NCBI RefSeq assembly: GCF_032823475.1
Contig: NZ_CP127915.1
Location: 3,038,001 to 3,102,000, forward strand
Reading direction: 5' to 3'
Source: Acinetobacter sp. SAAs474
GTDB taxonomy: Bacteria > Pseudomonadota > Gammaproteobacteria > Pseudomonadales > Moraxellaceae
Length of the DNA: 64,000 bases
The notes beneath the pieces were generated by a model. That model was not told the origin of the DNA and did not search any database. It saw only the letters and a program-made list of their open reading frames with translations. This document shows positions 49,518 through 62,153 of this stretch, in pieces (position 1 is the first letter of the stretch; the number at the start of each line of letters is the position of its first letter). A program made the position numbers and the translations under genes.

Positions 49518-50996
49518 ATGTCCGATTTACACCATTTATCTATTCGTGAACTCTCAGAAGGTTTAGCACAAGCTAAATTTTCATCACGAGAACTTACACA
49601 ACATTACTTAAAACGTATCGAAACACTCGATACACAAATTAAATCGTATGTCACTGTGACTGCCGAGCAAGCACTGGCTGAAGCAGATGCAGCAGATGCA
49701 GCACTAAAAGCAGGTCATGCCACTGCATTAACAGGCATTCCAATTGCACATAAAGATATTTTTTGTACTCAAGGAATAAAAACCACTGCGGGTTCAAAAA
49801 TATTAGACAATTTTATTGCACCATATGATGCAACTGTTGTAGCAAAAGCCAAAGCTGCAGGTTTGGTGACTTTAGGTAAAGTTAACATGGATGAGTTCGC
49901 CATGGGCTCAACCTCTGAATCATCTTATTTTGGTGCAACCAAAAACCCTTGGGCACTTGATCATGTTCCAGGAGGATCTTCTGGTGGTTCTGCTGCGGCT
50001 GTTGCTGCAAATTTAGCACCTTTTGCAACAGGTACAGATACCGGTGGTTCTATTCGTCAACCAGCCTCATTCTGTGGACTGACCGGTTTAAAACCAACCT
50101 ATGGACGTGTTTCTCGTTTTGGTATGATTGCCTATGCATCATCTTTAGATCAAGGTGGTCCAATGGCGCGTTCTGCAGCAGACTGTGCTTATCTCATGAA
50201 TGTTATGGCTGGTCACGATGCTCAGGATTCAACCTCAGTACAACAGCCTGTTGATGATTATGTGGCGCAACTCAATGCAACTGCGCTCAAAGGTTTACGT
50301 ATTGGTATTCCAAAACAATATTTTAATGTGACCGGATTAAATGCAGAAGTTAAGGCGCGTACTGAAGAAGCATTAAAACAATTGGAGCAACTGGGCGCAA
50401 TCTTGGTAGAAATAGATCTACACATGACTGAAGCTTATGTGCCAACTTATTATTTAATCGCACCAGCAGAGGCATCCTCTAACTTGTCACGTTTTGATGG
50501 TGTACGCTATGGCTATCGCTGTGAAAATCCAGTGGATCTGATGGATTTATACAAGCGTTCACGCTCAGAAGGCTTTGGTACAGAAGTACAACGTCGTATT
50601 CTTATCGGTACCTATGCGCTATCTGCTGGCTATTACGATGCATACTACGTAAAAGCACAAAAAGTACGTCGCTTAATTCAACAAGACTTTTTAGCTGCAT
50701 TTAAGCAAGTCGATGTCATTGCAGCACCATCTGCACCAACGACTGCCTATAAAATCGGAGCAAATTTAACTCCAGTTGAAATGTATTTAGGCGATATTTA
50801 TACCATTGCTGTGAACCTTGCAGGTTTACCTGCCATTAATGCACCGGTTGGTTTTGATCAAAACCAATTACCGATTGGTTTACAACTGATTGGCCAATAT
50901 TGGTCTGAGGCACAATTATTGTCTGTGATACATCAGTATCAACAAAGCACAAATTGGCATACAAAACGTGCTGCAATCGCTGAGGAGAATGCATAA
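49518..50996 (+). CDS. gatA: Asp-tRNA(Asn)/Glu-tRNA(Gln) amidotransferase subunit A
   Basis: 492 residues, amidase signature family: catalytic Lys in [11 protein letters not shown], Ser pair in [20 protein letters not shown] and [16 protein letters not shown]. Releases ammonia from Gln for tRNA-dependent amidation. Shares TAATG with gatB. Confidence 0.96.
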   Translation: MSDLHHLSIRELSEGLAQAKFSSRELTQHYLKRIETLDTQIKSYVTVTAEQALAEADAADAALKAGHATALTGIPIAHKDIFCTQGIKTTAGSKILDNFIAPYDATVVAKAKAAGLVTLGKVNMDEFAMGSTSESSYFGATKNPWALDHVPGGSSGGSAAAVAANLAPFATGTDTGGSIRQPASFCGLTGLKPTYGRVSRFGMIAYASSLDQGGPMARSAADCAYLMNVMAGHDAQDSTSVQQPVDDYVAQLNATALKGLRIGIPKQYFNVTGLNAEVKARTEEALKQLEQLGAILVEIDLHMTEAYVPTYYLIAPAEASSNLSRFDGVRYGYRCENPVDLMDLYKRSRSEGFGTEVQRRILIGTYALSAGYYDAYYVKAQKVRRLIQQDFLAAFKQVDVIAAPSAPTTAYKIGANLTPVEMYLGDIYTIAVNLAGLPAINAPVGFDQNQLPIGLQLIGQYWSEAQLLSVIHQYQQSTNWHTKRAAIAEENA

Positions 50997-52477
50997 TGGC
51001 TCAAGCACAAAAAAATCCAACAGCAACATCTAACCTGATTGATGGTTGGGAAGTGGTCATTGGCATTGAAATTCATACCCAACTTGCGACACGTTCTAAA
51101 ATTTTCTCTGGTGCATCAACTGAATTTGGTCAAGATCCAAATACACAGGCATGTCTTGTTGATTTGGCTATGCCTGGCGTATTACCTGTCTTAAATCAGG
51201 AGGTGGTTGATCTTGCCATCCGCTTTGGTTTAGGTGTCGATGCTTATATTGATCAAGCGTCTGTGTTTGCACGTAAAAATTACTTTTATCCAGATTCGCC
51301 TAAAGGTTATCAAATTAGTCAAATGGACAATCCTATTGTCGGTTTAGGTCATATTGATATTCAACTAGAAGATGGCTCGGTAAAACGTATTGGTATTACA
51401 CGTGCACACCTCGAAGAGGATGCGGGTAAATCCATTCATGATCAATTTGAGGGTATGTCTGGTATTGACTTAAACCGTGCTGGAACACCATTACTTGAGA
51501 TTGTGTCTGAACCCGATATGCGCTCTGTTGCTGAAGCTGTAGCATATATTAAAGCAATTCATAGCTTAGTACGCTGGTTAGGCATTTCTGACGGGAATAT
51601 GGCGGAAGGTTCTTTCCGTGCCGACTGTAATGTTTCTTTGCGTCGACCTGGTCAACCTTTTGGTACACGCTGTGAATTAAAAAATCTCAACTCATTCCGT
51701 TTTATTGAACAAGCCATTAATGTTGAAATTGAACGTCAAATGGAAATTTTAGAGTGGGATGGTAGCATTGATCAGGAAACACGTTTATTCGATCCGATCA
51801 AAATGGAAACACGTTCCATGCGCTCTAAGGAAGAAGCAAATGATTATCGCTATTTTCCTGATCCAGATCTATTACCGGTCATCATTTCAGATCTACAAAT
51901 TGATGCCATCAAAGCGACTATGCCAGAACTCCCTGCTGCACGCCGCGCACGTTTTGTAAATGATTTTACCATTACCGAATATGATGCTCATGTTTTAACA
52001 CTGACGCGTGAAATGTCAGAGTTTTATGAAGCAGTTGTTCATGCTGCTGGTGGTGCAGCACAAGCTAAAATTGCAGCCAACTGGGTTATGGGTGAATTTT
52101 CTGGCGCACTCAATAAGGCAGGACTTGAATTAAATCAATCCCCTGTTCAAGCAGAACAACTAGGTGCAATGATTGCGCGTATTGTCGACAATACCATTAG
52201 CGGTAAAATCGCAAAACAAGTATTTGGTTTTATGTGGGAAGAAGGTAAAACTGCAGACGAAATTATTGCAGAAAAAGGCCTTAAACAGGAAACAGATACT
52301 GCTGCAATTGAGGCAATCATTAAGGAAGTACTCGCAGCCAATGAAAAAATGGTTGAAGAATACAAAGCTGGTAAAGATAAAGCCTTTAATGGTCTCGTTG
52401 GTCAGGTCATGAAAGCTTCTCGTGGCAAAGCCAATCCAGCACAAGTCAACGCGTTAATGAAACAATTAATTGGTTAA
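50996..52477 (+). CDS. gatB: Asp-tRNA(Asn)/Glu-tRNA(Gln) amidotransferase subunit B
   Basis: 493 residues: [20 protein letters not shown], then [26 protein letters not shown] and C-terminal YqeY-like tail ([20 protein letters not shown]). Kinase/transamidation subunit of GatCAB, needed for Gln-tRNA (and Asn-tRNA) formation. Confidence 0.96.
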   Translation: MAQAQKNPTATSNLIDGWEVVIGIEIHTQLATRSKIFSGASTEFGQDPNTQACLVDLAMPGVLPVLNQEVVDLAIRFGLGVDAYIDQASVFARKNYFYPDSPKGYQISQMDNPIVGLGHIDIQLEDGSVKRIGITRAHLEEDAGKSIHDQFEGMSGIDLNRAGTPLLEIVSEPDMRSVAEAVAYIKAIHSLVRWLGISDGNMAEGSFRADCNVSLRRPGQPFGTRCELKNLNSFRFIEQAINVEIERQMEILEWDGSIDQETRLFDPIKMETRSMRSKEEANDYRYFPDPDLLPVIISDLQIDAIKATMPELPAARRARFVNDFTITEYDAHVLTLTREMSEFYEAVVHAAGGAAQAKIAANWVMGEFSGALNKAGLELNQSPVQAEQLGAMIARIVDNTISGKIAKQVFGFMWEEGKTADEIIAEKGLKQETDTAAIEAIIKEVLAANEKMVEEYKAGKDKAFNGLVGQVMKASRGKANPAQVNALMKQLIG

Positions 52478-52495
52478 TTTAATCAATTAAACTGC

Positions 52496-52551
52496 CCTGC
52501 TTGATTGACAACTGGCAATAGATGCTGGCATTAAATCAAGCAGGTTTTTTT
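52496..52551 (+). terminator. Terminator after gatCAB
   Basis: CCTGCTTGATT / AATCAAGCAGG, 11-bp stem with a 27-base loop holding a smaller hairpin, then seven T. Confidence 0.82.
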
Positions 52552-52645
52552 GAGCTACTTACTGTATAAAAATAGCTAAATTTGTTCTGATTTAAAATTA
52601 TATTTGGCGTTATACTAAAGTATCTTATCCTTGCATCCCGCACAC

Positions 52646-53578
52646 ATGACCAAAAATATTGCCACATTAATTGGTTTTAGCGCCATTTTACAATGGTCAT
52701 CCATTGTGGGATTACTGAAAAAAGTCAGCTTTAGTATTGGTGCAGACTTGGCCGTATTATTTATGTATAGCCTCAGTACAATTTTACTCTTATTACTCTT
52801 TCGTATTCCTCATTTAAAACAAATGCCACGTCACTATCTGTATGGGGCAACGTTAATTTTTCTCGTCTACGAAATTTGTTTTTCTTATGCTATTGCCTTG
52901 GCACAAACAGCACAACAAGCAATTGAAATCAGCTTGGTGAATTATCTATGGCCAAGCATGACCATTGTATTATTAATTGTGTTTAAAGAACTCAAATTTA
53001 ATTTTTTAGTGATTATTGGTTTATTGATTAGTCTATCTGGGGTGTTTTATATTCAAACTGGCAATGGACAAATAAGTCTATCGACAGTTATTGCCAATAT
53101 TCAAACCAATCCAGCCAGTTATCTATTGTCTTTTATTGGTGCGATTTTATGGTCTATTTATTGTGTAATCACTAAAAAATATAGTGCAGGCCATAATCCG
53201 ATTGCTTTTTTCTTTATAGTCATCACTGTAATGCTATGGCTTAAAATGTGGTTATTACATCCAGAACAATTTAGTAAAATTCCACATATTGATCCACATA
53301 TCATGATCTATATGCTGATGGTTTCAATCGTGACTGGCTTGGGCTATGCCGCATGGAATATTGGTATTAATCAAGGCAATATTACCCTTTTAGTCACCTT
53401 ATCCTATTTTAGTCCAATTTTCTCTTCTGTACTTTCTATGTGGATTTTACAGTCAACATTATCGTCTACCTTTTGGATTGGTGCGATAATGGTCACGTTA
53501 GGCTCATTTGTCTGCTGGATTTCCACCAATTGGCAAGTCATATATTACAAGCTCAGACAGCTTAGACGAATGATATAA
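52646..53578 (+). CDS. EamA-family exporter, YddG-like
   Basis: 310 residues from ATG 52646; about ten membrane helices in two EamA halves. ATLIGFSAILQWSSIVGLLK, NYLWPSMTIVLLIVFKELKF and GYAAWNIGINQGNITLL are the YddG (aromatic amino acid exporter) patterns. Inner-membrane efflux of amino acids or methyl viologen-like drugs is expected. Confidence 0.85.
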   Translation: MTKNIATLIGFSAILQWSSIVGLLKKVSFSIGADLAVLFMYSLSTILLLLLFRIPHLKQMPRHYLYGATLIFLVYEICFSYAIALAQTAQQAIEISLVNYLWPSMTIVLLIVFKELKFNFLVIIGLLISLSGVFYIQTGNGQISLSTVIANIQTNPASYLLSFIGAILWSIYCVITKKYSAGHNPIAFFFIVITVMLWLKMWLLHPEQFSKIPHIDPHIMIYMLMVSIVTGLGYAAWNIGINQGNITLLVTLSYFSPIFSSVLSMWILQSTLSSTFWIGAIMVTLGSFVCWISTNWQVIYYKLRQLRRMI

Positions 53579-53924
53579 ATGCCAATCCGCAACCGTAACA
53601 TCATCGCTATACCGGTATTATCGTAATCAATGTAACGCAACTATCTAGTTATACAATACTCATCATCAGCGCTGATCATGGGCAGTGATTTAAACTCTAT
53701 CATGAGCCTATGATCAATTTGATCATTAATTTCATCAGTCTGTCACTATAAATACTTTATTTTATTTAATCTTTGATAGTATTTATTTGTATAAAAAATC
53801 AGCATATAAATAAGAAAGTTTTTTAACTCCCGTTCAGCTGATGATTTATGCTGCATTTTTTTTGCACTGCCCATTTAACTTTTACACAATATATTGTTAC
53901 ATTTACTATTAGGTTAAAATCAAC
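53579..53924. other. Intergenic region before the carbonic anhydrase gene
   Basis: About 345 bases, AT-rich, with short dyads such as TGATCAATTTGATCA near 53,711-53,725. No gene or clear promoter boxes can be fixed. Confidence 0.4.
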
Positions 53925-54656
53925 ATGAAATTTAAAGCAGTTATCGTGATGACGCTCTTTGCGTCACAAGCAATTTTTGCTGGCGCTAATTTAGATTGGG
54001 GCTATAGCGGTCAACAGGCACCGACGCATTGGGCTGAGATTAATCCCAAATATGCAGCATGTTCAGGACTTAACCAATCCCCAATTAATATCGATCAAAC
54101 AGTTGATGCAAAATTGCCTCCATTGAAATTTAATTATTCTACCTCCAGTAAAAGCATTATCAACAATGCGCGCACGGTACAAATTAATTTCAACGAAGGC
54201 AATTTTTTATCTTTAGACCATAAACAGTTTGAACTTAAACAATTTCATTTACATAGCCCAAGCGAAAATCTGCTGCATGGCCAATCTTATCCGATGGAAA
54301 TGCACTTGGTACATGCAAGCAAAGACGGTGAGTTAACCGTTGTTGCAGTCATGTTTAAAGAAGGTCAAGAAAATAAAAAACTGAAACAACTTTGGCAACA
54401 ACTCCCTAAAACAGCAGGAGATGTCACTGCACTTAAACAGACAGATCTTGCAAGTGCATTTCTGCCTAAAACACTCGACTACTATCGTTTTAATGGTTCT
54501 TTAACCACACCACCATGTTCTGAAGGTGTACGCTGGATTGTCCTTAAAGAAATACAACAGGCGTCTCCTGAGCAAATTAAAGCTTTTTCTAGTCTAATGG
54601 AACACCCTAACAACCGTCCTGTTCAAGCACAAAATGCACGTCTAGTTTTAGAATAA
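53925..54656 (+). CDS. Periplasmic alpha-type carbonic anhydrase
   Basis: 243 residues. Signal peptide MKFKAVIVMTLFASQAIFA, then LDWGYSGQQAPTHWAEINPK, CSGLNQSPINID, zinc ligands in FHLHSPSEN and MEMHLVHASKDG, and the SLTTPPCSEGVRWIVL signature; the two Cys form the usual disulfide. Interconverts CO2 and bicarbonate in the periplasm. Confidence 0.94.
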   Translation: MKFKAVIVMTLFASQAIFAGANLDWGYSGQQAPTHWAEINPKYAACSGLNQSPINIDQTVDAKLPPLKFNYSTSSKSIINNARTVQINFNEGNFLSLDHKQFELKQFHLHSPSENLLHGQSYPMEMHLVHASKDGELTVVAVMFKEGQENKKLKQLWQQLPKTAGDVTALKQTDLASAFLPKTLDYYRFNGSLTTPPCSEGVRWIVLKEIQQASPEQIKAFSSLMEHPNNRPVQAQNARLVLE

Positions 54657-54680
54657 GATTAAAGATCATTACTTTCCATA

Positions 54681-54710
54681 AAAAAAGACCTTAATTTAAG
54701 GTCTTTTTTT
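54681..54710. terminator. Bidirectional terminator
   Basis: AAAAAAGACCTTAA pairs with TTTAAGGTCTTTTTT around an AATT centre; T/A runs on both sides. Serves the carbonic anhydrase gene. Confidence 0.88.
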
Positions 54711-54818
54711 AGAATAATTTTAACGATTGCGTCACCTAAAGAGAGCGCCATGCCTCATTGGATTCAGGCAAGGAGCTGTATATAAGTGACTCGTCGTCTC
54801 GATCTAACACTGCGCATA

Positions 54819-55358
54819 TTAGCGAATAATACCTATTTTTTGGAATAACTGCGGTGTTAAAAACGTGGTGGTTAATTTACCCCAATCCAGATAACGTAAT
54901 ACGCCTTTATATTGTTCTTTAATTTCAGGTGTTTTTAAAATTTGCGCACCCGTCTCCTGCCCTAGTGCCTGAAAACTACTGCCTACTGCCTGTATGCCAT
55001 CATTTTGAATGACGGTCTTGGTTTCATTCGCACATTGCTCTAATAAAATACGTTGCAAAACTTGAGCAAGATTTTGATCCAAACGATCACGCTGTTCAGT
55101 TGTCACCTGACTATACGCCTGTAAATCTGGATGTGCTGACAATGCAACAAAAGTCCATTGTAATACAATACTTTTATCTGCTGCTGTTGTTGACGTTAAT
55201 AGACACTGACTTAATTGATCTACACTGTCACTGGCGCGTGTCAACTGACTGGTCAATAACAATAACGATATCACCATCCATAACATCATACAAAAACGCT
55301 TATAGGGCTGTTGACCTAAACGCAACGCTGATATTATTGCTTCTTTCACCTTGTACAC
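54819..55358 (-). CDS. Exported hypothetical protein
   Basis: 179 residues. Hydrophobic segment MMLWMVISLLLLTSQLTRAS near residues 24-43 looks like a signal peptide or anchor after a basic lead; the rest is helical with two Cys (LSQCLLTSTT, LLEQCANET). No family recognised; probably periplasmic. Convergent with the carbonic anhydrase gene. Confidence 0.7.
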   Translation of the reverse strand: MYKVKEAIISALRLGQQPYKRFCMMLWMVISLLLLTSQLTRASDSVDQLSQCLLTSTTAADKSIVLQWTFVALSAHPDLQAYSQVTTEQRDRLDQNLAQVLQRILLEQCANETKTVIQNDGIQAVGSSFQALGQETGAQILKTPEIKEQYKGVLRYLDWGKLTTTFLTPQLFQKIGIIR

Positions 55359-55429
55359 CCATTACCCACATACATTCTATAGACTAAAAAATAGCATGTA
55401 TTGCGCGATAACGTTGATCTATTTTTATA

Positions 55430-56626
55430 CTACTTATCATCTAAAATAGATTCAAATGCTTTTAAACGTTTATAAATCGATAATAATTCAATAATCGTGG
55501 TCCATGATGAAATCAGATATTGAAATGATTCTCGAACTTTACCAAAGACATTCAAAATTTGCATCATTAAACCCAAAGTAATGGTTCCAGCTGCAATACT
55601 TGGAAAAAGCATAAATAAGCCAAATAAGTTATCGAGCTGCATATACCAAATACGCACTAAATTAAAATAAGCATAATGAAAATATAATCTAAAATAATTC
55701 ACACGAACTTGAGCAAATAATTCCTGTAGTTTTAATGGTTCAGCACGTGTCTCATAATCCTCACCATAAACCAGTTCTTTACGATAAGCCGCTTCTACTT
55801 TTTGATTATTAAACTCCAATCCAGGGAGTTTATAACCAACCGTCATTAATACGACTGTACCCAAAATGGCCCAGACAACTGCTGCCCAGACTAACGCATA
55901 CGACAATTCTCCCACGACAGGTAAACGCTGAACATGAACTGATAATTGAACTAAAACAGGTAGAAAGGCAATTAATACCATAAGTGCTTCTACTAAATTC
56001 ACGCCCAATCCTTCTACTGTTCTGGCAAAACGCATCGTATCTTCCTGAATACGTTGTGATGCACCTTCAATATGACGTAATTTTGCCCATCGTGCAGTAT
56101 AAAAATCATTCATTGCCGTACGCCAACGAAAGATATAATGACTGACAAAAAATAAATTAAATACCGCAATGGTCACGGCAATCATGGCAATATAAAGAAA
56201 GGTTAATGTTTCAGCATAAAGTAAATGAACATTTCCACCACCATTACTGAGCATTTTTTGAATTAAGTCATAAAATGGGTTGTACCATGCATTAATCACC
56301 ACATTGACTTGCACGCCAAACCAAATATTAAATAAAATAAAAGCAGAACCCCAAATCGACCAATTTTGCCAAGGATGATTGGTTTTTAATCGCCAGCCAA
56401 GTGCAAAAATCGTAGTCGCCATCAAAAACCATAGATAAAACCATAAAAAGTTAGGTGACCAGAAACGTGTTACATTAATGGGCAACTGCTCACTACTTAC
56501 TGCGGTTAAACCAATATATGCGCCCCAATTGTGTCCACCGGAATACCACAGTGCCATATTTAAGCAACACCATAATAATAATGAGCTAAAAAACCATTTA
56601 GGATTGGGAAAGAACGATTTAAACAC
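55430..56626 (-). CDS. sbmA: SbmA/BacA-type peptide transporter
   Basis: 398 residues, close to the family's ~406. Many membrane helices ([59 protein letters not shown]), then a conserved [20 protein letters not shown] and [20 protein letters not shown]. Proton-driven importer that takes up microcins, bleomycin and antimicrobial peptides. Confidence 0.93.
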   Translation of the reverse strand: MFKSFFPNPKWFFSSLLLWCCLNMALWYSGGHNWGAYIGLTAVSSEQLPINVTRFWSPNFLWFYLWFLMATTIFALGWRLKTNHPWQNWSIWGSAFILFNIWFGVQVNVVINAWYNPFYDLIQKMLSNGGGNVHLLYAETLTFLYIAMIAVTIAVFNLFFVSHYIFRWRTAMNDFYTARWAKLRHIEGASQRIQEDTMRFARTVEGLGVNLVEALMVLIAFLPVLVQLSVHVQRLPVVGELSYALVWAAVVWAILGTVVLMTVGYKLPGLEFNNQKVEAAYRKELVYGEDYETRAEPLKLQELFAQVRVNYFRLYFHYAYFNLVRIWYMQLDNLFGLFMLFPSIAAGTITLGLMMQILNVFGKVRESFQYLISSWTTIIELLSIYKRLKAFESILDDK

Positions 56627-57059
56627 ACTTATTCCTCAGTATTTTTTAAAAAAAAATAATTCCACATCAACATCATATATCCCCTATAACGTAAATTATT
56701 CGATGGGTCAATTGATGAGTTAATCTAACATATAACCGCTAGATTAATCTTTTCTTAACGTTATACCACCAGCTAAAATCAAATAGATTTAAGGCGATCG
56801 AAATGCACATTAAACTTGCTGATATTCTGTAAAATATTGGCTGAAGAAAATAGCGTTTTTTCGTGCTTATTTATTTTCAATTAGTCAAAAAAATTCTGCA
56901 AAGCATAGCCAGCGCTGTATAGTGTACTCTGTTTTCGATAAATTTTAATTTATGATTTGATTCATAATTATAATCTTCTTAAATTTATCATTTAAATTAA
57001 AAATAGATTTTTTTTCAAAATTGCAAGTCATTTATCTTACATATTTAACACAAACTTCG
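56627..57059. other. Intergenic region between sbmA and the carA promoter
   Basis: About 430 very AT-rich bases; contains the sbmA upstream region and short inverted pieces but no gene that I can support. Confidence 0.4.
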
Positions 57060-57154
57060 TGGACTTTTTATGCTTATATGCGTATAATGCAATGTTAAGT
57101 TCAAGCGAGCAGACACAAGGAGGGTGGGTTTAAATAATAACCTTCCTTTTTTTT
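57060..57154 (+). promoter_or_regulatory. carAB promoter and terminator-like leader
   Basis: Promoter: TGGACT (57060-57065), 17 bp, TATAAT (57083-57088). About 25 bases after the expected start the leader has AAGGA...GGGTT / AACC...TCCTT (57117-57146) followed by eight T: an intrinsic-terminator-like hairpin 45 bases before the carA start. Points to attenuation of carAB, perhaps by pyrimidines, though no leader peptide is obvious. Confidence 0.6.
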
Positions 57155-57197
57155 CGTCTTCTCGCTTTTTTACAGCCTAAATTTCAGGAGCTTTGGT

Positions 57198-58340
57198 TTG
57201 AGCACCCCAGCAATTTTAGCCCTTGCCGATGGTACGATCTTTAAAGGAACGTCTATTGGTGCATCGGGTAGTACGACTGGTGAAGTCGTTTTTAATACTG
57301 CCATGACTGGCTATCAAGAAATTTTGACTGATCCGAGTTATGCACAACAACTGGTGACATTAACTTACCCACATATTGGGAATACGGGTTGTAATGATGA
57401 AGACGCGGAATCTGGTCGAATTCATAAAGTATGGGCGAACGGTTTAATTATTCGTGATCTCCCGCTATTACACAGTAATTTCCGATCCACACAATCCTTA
57501 GCTGAATACTTAAAACATCATAATGTTGTGGCAATTGCTGACATTGATACGCGTAAATTAACCCGAATTTTACGCGACAAAGGTGCACAAAATGGTTGTA
57601 TCCTTGCTGGCGAAAATATTACTGAAGAACAAGCATTAGAAAAAGCACGTGCATTCGGTGGCTTAAACGGTTTAGATCTGGCAAAAGAATGCTGTGATCC
57701 AACTGGTTTCGAATGGACAGAAGGTTCATGGGCGCTGGGTAAAGGCTTTTCTCAACCTGAACTTAAATACCATGTTGTTGCATACGATTACGGTGTCAAA
57801 ACCAACATCTTACGTATGCTTGCAGACCGCGGTTGTAAATTGACTGTCGTTCCTGCACAAACACCAGCAGAAAAAGTATTGGCTTTAAATCCAGATGGTG
57901 TGTTCTTATCTAATGGTCCTGGCGATCCTGCTGCATGTGACTATGCGATTGAAGCAGTCAAAACTATTGTAGAAGATGCACGTAATATTCCTGTGTTTGG
58001 TATCTGTTTAGGTCATCAAATTCTTGCCCTTGCATCTGGTGCTAAAACTGTGAAAATGCCGCATGGTCATCATGGTGCCAACCATCCTGTACAAAATCTT
58101 GAAGATGGTACAGTGATGATTACTTCACAAAACCACGGTTTCGCAGTTGATGCAGAGACATTGCCTGCACATCTCAAAGCGACTCACACATCATTATTCG
58201 ATCAAACCTTGCAAGGGATTCATCGTACTGATAAACCAGCATTTAGCTTCCAGGGCCATCCTGAAGCCAGTCCTGGTCCACATGATTGTGCGCCGTTGTT
58301 CGATCATTTTATCGAACTTATTGAAGCAGCTAAGAAGTAA
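57198..58340 (+). CDS. carA: Carbamoyl phosphate synthase small subunit
   Basis: 380 residues. The only sensible start is TTG 57198, with CAGGAG 8 bases upstream. [40 protein letters not shown]; class I glutaminase triad with Cys in [16 protein letters not shown] and His-Glu in [14 protein letters not shown]. Supplies ammonia to CarB for arginine and pyrimidine synthesis. Confidence 0.96.
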   Translation: MSTPAILALADGTIFKGTSIGASGSTTGEVVFNTAMTGYQEILTDPSYAQQLVTLTYPHIGNTGCNDEDAESGRIHKVWANGLIIRDLPLLHSNFRSTQSLAEYLKHHNVVAIADIDTRKLTRILRDKGAQNGCILAGENITEEQALEKARAFGGLNGLDLAKECCDPTGFEWTEGSWALGKGFSQPELKYHVVAYDYGVKTNILRMLADRGCKLTVVPAQTPAEKVLALNPDGVFLSNGPGDPAACDYAIEAVKTIVEDARNIPVFGICLGHQILALASGAKTVKMPHGHHGANHPVQNLEDGTVMITSQNHGFAVDAETLPAHLKATHTSLFDQTLQGIHRTDKPAFSFQGHPEASPGPHDCAPLFDHFIELIEAAKK

Positions 58341-58353
58341 TTAAGGAGCAAAA

Positions 58354-61300
58354 ATGCCAAAACGTACGGATATTAAAAGCATCTTAATTATTGGTGCTGG
58401 TCCTATTGTTATCGGTCAAGCCTGTGAGTTTGACTACTCTGGTGCTCAAGCATGTAAAGCACTTCGTGAAGAAGGTTATCGTGTTATTTTGGTCAACTCT
58501 AATCCAGCGACCATCATGACTGATCCGGCAATGGCTGATGCAACCTATATCGAGCCAATTACTTGGCAAACTGTTGCACAAATCATTGAAAAAGAACGTC
58601 CAGATGCTGTGTTACCAACCATGGGTGGTCAAACAGCGCTGAACTGTGCGCTTGCACTGGATGCCAATGGTATTTTAAAAAAATACAATGTTGAGCTGAT
58701 TGGTGCGACCAAAGACGCCATTGAAAAAGCAGAAGATCGTAAACTATTCGATATTGCGATGCGCAAAATTGGTCTTGAATGTCCAAAAGCAGATATTGCC
58801 GAGAGCATGGAACAAGCGCTTGAAATTCAAGCACGCTTTGGTTTCCCTGTCATTATCCGCCCGTCATTTACTATGGGTGGTTCAGGCGGTGGTATTGCCT
58901 ATAATAAAGAAGAATTTATTGAAATCTGTGAACGCGGTTTTGATCTTTCTCCAACCCACCAATTATTGATTGATGAATCTTTAATTGGTTGGAAAGAATA
59001 CGAAATGGAAGTTGTACGTGATAAAAACGACAACTGTATTATCGTATGTGCGATTGAAAACTTTGATCCAATGGGTGTACATACCGGTGACTCTATCACA
59101 GTGGCACCAGCACAAACATTGACAGACAAAGAATATCAGTTAATGCGTAACGCTTCTTTAGCAGTATTACGTGAAATTGGTGTTGAAACTGGTGGATCTA
59201 ACGTACAGTTTGGTATTTGTCCAAATACAGGCCGTATGGTTGTGATCGAAATGAATCCTCGTGTTTCTCGTTCATCAGCATTGGCATCAAAAGCAACAGG
59301 ATTCCCAATTGCTAAAGTTGCAGCCAAACTCGCTGTAGGTTATACCCTTGATGAATTAAAAAATGACATCACTGGTGGTGTAACCCCTGCTTCTTTTGAA
59401 CCGTCAATCGACTATGTCGTGACTAAAATTCCACGTTTCAACTTTGAAAAATTCCCACAAGCAGATGCTGTATTAACCACACAGATGAAATCTGTTGGTG
59501 AGGTGATGGCGATTGGTCGTAACTTCCAAGAGTCTGTAAATAAAGCACTACGTGGTCTTGAAGTTGGTGCATGTGGTTTTGATGAAAAGATTGCAATCGG
59601 TACTGAAGGCGCAAAAGAAAAGATCTTGGTTGAACTTAAAGTTCCTGGTCCTGAGCGTATTTGGTATGTCGCTGATGCATTCCGTCATGGCTTTAGTCTA
59701 GAAGAAGTTTTTCAAGCCACTAAAATTGATCGCTGGTTCCTGATTCAAATTGAAGATATCGTTAAGACTGAAAACCAAATTAAGACCTTAGGTTTTGGTG
59801 ATTTAAATGCCGATAATATTCGTACATTTAAACGCAAAGGTTTATCTGATCTTCGTATTGCCAATTTAATGGGCATTTCACAAAAGCAATTCCGTAAACA
59901 TCGTTGGAACTTAGGCGTTACACCTGTTTATAAACGTGTTGATACGTGTGCAGCAGAGTTTGAATCTGATACTGCGTATATGTATTCAACCTATGATGAA
60001 GAGTGTGAATCGAATCCATCTAATCGTGACAAAATCATGGTCATTGGTGGTGGTCCTAACCGTATTGGTCAAGGTATCGAGTTTGATTATTGCTGTGTAC
60101 ACGCTGCTCTTGCAATGCGTGAGGACGGTTATGAAACCATCATGGTTAACTGTAACCCTGAAACTGTTTCAACTGACTATGACACTTCCGATCGTTTATA
60201 CTTCGAGCCAATTACTCTTGAAGATGTATTAGAAATCGTACGTACAGAAAAACCAAAAGGTATTATTGTACAATACGGCGGTCAAACACCACTTAAATTG
60301 GCACGTGCTTTAGAAGAAGCAGGCGCACCAATTATCGGTACATCTCCTGATGCGATTGACCGTGCAGAAGACCGTGAACGTTTCCAGCAAATGATTCAAC
60401 GCTTACAACTTCGCCAACCAAACAACAGCATTGTTAAATCTGCTGAAGAAGGCATGGCTGAAGCAGCTAAAGTGGGTTATCCATTGGTAGTACGTCCATC
60501 TTATGTTCTTGGTGGTCGTGCGATGGAAATCGTGTATAACGATGACGAACTCAAACGCTATTTACGTGATGCTGTTCAAGCATCAAATGAAGCACCAGTA
60601 CTACTTGATCACTTCCTTGATGATGCGATTGAAGTTGATGTTGACTGTGTTTCTGATGGTAAAGATGTGGTGATTGGCGGTATTATGCAACACATCGAAC
60701 AAGCAGGTATTCACTCTGGTGACTCTGCATGTTCAATTCCGCCTTATTCTTTATCTAAAGACATTCAAGACGAAATGCGTCGTCAAACTGTTGCGATGGC
60801 AAAAGAGCTCGGTGTTGTTGGTTTAATGAATGTACAATTTGCTGTAAAAGGCAATGACGTCTATATTCTAGAAGTGAACCCACGTGCATCGCGTACCGTA
60901 CCATTTGTTTCTAAATGTATTGGTGAGTCGTTAGCTAAAGTTGCTGCACGTTGTATGGCAGGCCAATCTCTTGAATCACAAGGCTTTACTCAAGAAATTA
61001 TTCCTGAGCATTTCTCTGTCAAAGAAGCGGTCTTCCCATTCAATAAATTCCCTGGTGTTGATCCAATCCTTGGCCCTGAGATGAAATCTACAGGTGAAGT
61101 CATGGGTGTTGGCAAAACTTTTGGTGAGGCATTCTATAAAGCTGTGTTAGGCTCAAATGATCGCTTGCCAGGTAAACCAACCGAAGGCGAAGTCAAACAT
61201 GCCTTTATTTCCGTACGTCACTCAGATAAACCACGTGCCGTCGGTATTGCTAAGCAACTTGTTGATTTAGGCTTTAAAGTGATCGCGACTGGCGGTACTT

Positions 61301-61584
61301 ATGATGTGATTAAAGATGCTGGTATTGAATGTGAGCGTGTCAATAAAGTGACAGAAGGTCGTCCAAATATTGTTGACCGCTTGAAAAATGGTGAAGTTCA
61401 CCTCATTATCAATACAACTGAAGGCAAACAGGCACAAGAGGATTCATTCTCTATTCGCCGCTCAGCACTACAAGGTAAAGTGTATTACACCACAACCTTA
61501 AATGGTGCAGATGCTGTATGCCAAGCTTTAACGATTAAATTACCAATGGATGTATACCGCTTGCAAGATCTTAGCAAAGGTTAA
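58354..61584 (+). CDS. carB: Carbamoyl phosphate synthase large subunit
   Basis: 1076 residues, full length. Two ATP-grasp halves: [20 protein letters not shown] at the start and [20 protein letters not shown] at ~558, plus MGS-like C-terminal domain ([20 protein letters not shown]). Makes carbamoyl phosphate. Follows carA by 13 bases with AAGGAG in the gap. Confidence 0.97.
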   Translation: MPKRTDIKSILIIGAGPIVIGQACEFDYSGAQACKALREEGYRVILVNSNPATIMTDPAMADATYIEPITWQTVAQIIEKERPDAVLPTMGGQTALNCALALDANGILKKYNVELIGATKDAIEKAEDRKLFDIAMRKIGLECPKADIAESMEQALEIQARFGFPVIIRPSFTMGGSGGGIAYNKEEFIEICERGFDLSPTHQLLIDESLIGWKEYEMEVVRDKNDNCIIVCAIENFDPMGVHTGDSITVAPAQTLTDKEYQLMRNASLAVLREIGVETGGSNVQFGICPNTGRMVVIEMNPRVSRSSALASKATGFPIAKVAAKLAVGYTLDELKNDITGGVTPASFEPSIDYVVTKIPRFNFEKFPQADAVLTTQMKSVGEVMAIGRNFQESVNKALRGLEVGACGFDEKIAIGTEGAKEKILVELKVPGPERIWYVADAFRHGFSLEEVFQATKIDRWFLIQIEDIVKTENQIKTLGFGDLNADNIRTFKRKGLSDLRIANLMGISQKQFRKHRWNLGVTPVYKRVDTCAAEFESDTAYMYSTYDEECESNPSNRDKIMVIGGGPNRIGQGIEFDYCCVHAALAMREDGYETIMVNCNPETVSTDYDTSDRLYFEPITLEDVLEIVRTEKPKGIIVQYGGQTPLKLARALEEAGAPIIGTSPDAIDRAEDRERFQQMIQRLQLRQPNNSIVKSAEEGMAEAAKVGYPLVVRPSYVLGGRAMEIVYNDDELKRYLRDAVQASNEAPVLLDHFLDDAIEVDVDCVSDGKDVVIGGIMQHIEQAGIHSGDSACSIPPYSLSKDIQDEMRRQTVAMAKELGVVGLMNVQFAVKGNDVYILEVNPRASRTVPFVSKCIGESLAKVAARCMAGQSLESQGFTQEIIPEHFSVKEAVFPFNKFPGVDPILGPEMKSTGEVMGVGKTFGEAFYKAVLGSNDRLPGKPTEGEVKHAFISVRHSDKPRAVGIAKQLVDLGFKVIATGGTYDVIKDAGIECERVNKVTEGRPNIVDRLKNGEVHLIINTTEGKQAQEDSFSIRRSALQGKVYYTTTLNGADAVCQALTIKLPMDVYRLQDLSKG

Positions 61585-61601
61585 TTCACATTCCGATAGG
61601 T

Positions 61602-61631
61602 CCCGTCACCTGATCGGTGGCGGGATTTTTT
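61602..61631 (+). terminator. Terminator after carB
   Basis: CCCGTCACC TGATC GGTGGCGGG (one T-G pair) and six T after one A. Confidence 0.82.
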
Positions 61632-61676
61632 CATTTTATAAACCTTGTATTTTTATACGCAACGAGAGGGACAACA

Positions 61677-62153
61677 ATGCAACGTTATCCTATGACACCT
61701 GAAGGCAAATTAGCCTTAGAGAAAGAATTACAACAGCTTAAGTCTGTGGATCGTCCACGTATTATTGCAGCTATTGCAGAAGCACGTGAACATGGGGATT
61801 TAAAAGAAAATGCAGAATACCATGCAGCACGTGAGCAACAGGGTTTCTGTGAAGGACGTATCCAAGATATTGAAGGTAAACTAGGCGCATGCCAAGTTAT
61901 CGAAGTTAAAAAACTGGAACAAAATGGTCGTGTGGTTTTTGGTGTGACCGTCACCATTGAAAACTTGGATAGTGAAGAACGTAAAACCTATAAAATCGTT
62001 GGTGATGATGAAGCTGACTTTAAAATCAATAAAATTTCTGTTAACTCACCGATTGCCCGTGGGTTATTAGGTAAAAGTGAAGGTGATGAAGTCAAAATTA
62101 CTACACCTCAAGGTGAAGTAGAATACGAAATCGTCAGTGTTGAATATTTATAA
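61677..62153 (+). CDS. greA: Transcription elongation factor GreA
   Basis: 158 residues, the standard length, from ATG 61677 (GAGAGGGA upstream). [20 protein letters not shown], then the acidic tip of the coiled coil at [20 protein letters not shown] and the C-terminal [20 protein letters not shown]. Rescues backtracked RNA polymerase. Confidence 0.97.
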   Translation: MQRYPMTPEGKLALEKELQQLKSVDRPRIIAAIAEAREHGDLKENAEYHAAREQQGFCEGRIQDIEGKLGACQVIEVKKLEQNGRVVFGVTVTIENLDSEERKTYKIVGDDEADFKINKISVNSPIARGLLGKSEGDEVKITTPQGEVEYEIVSVEYL

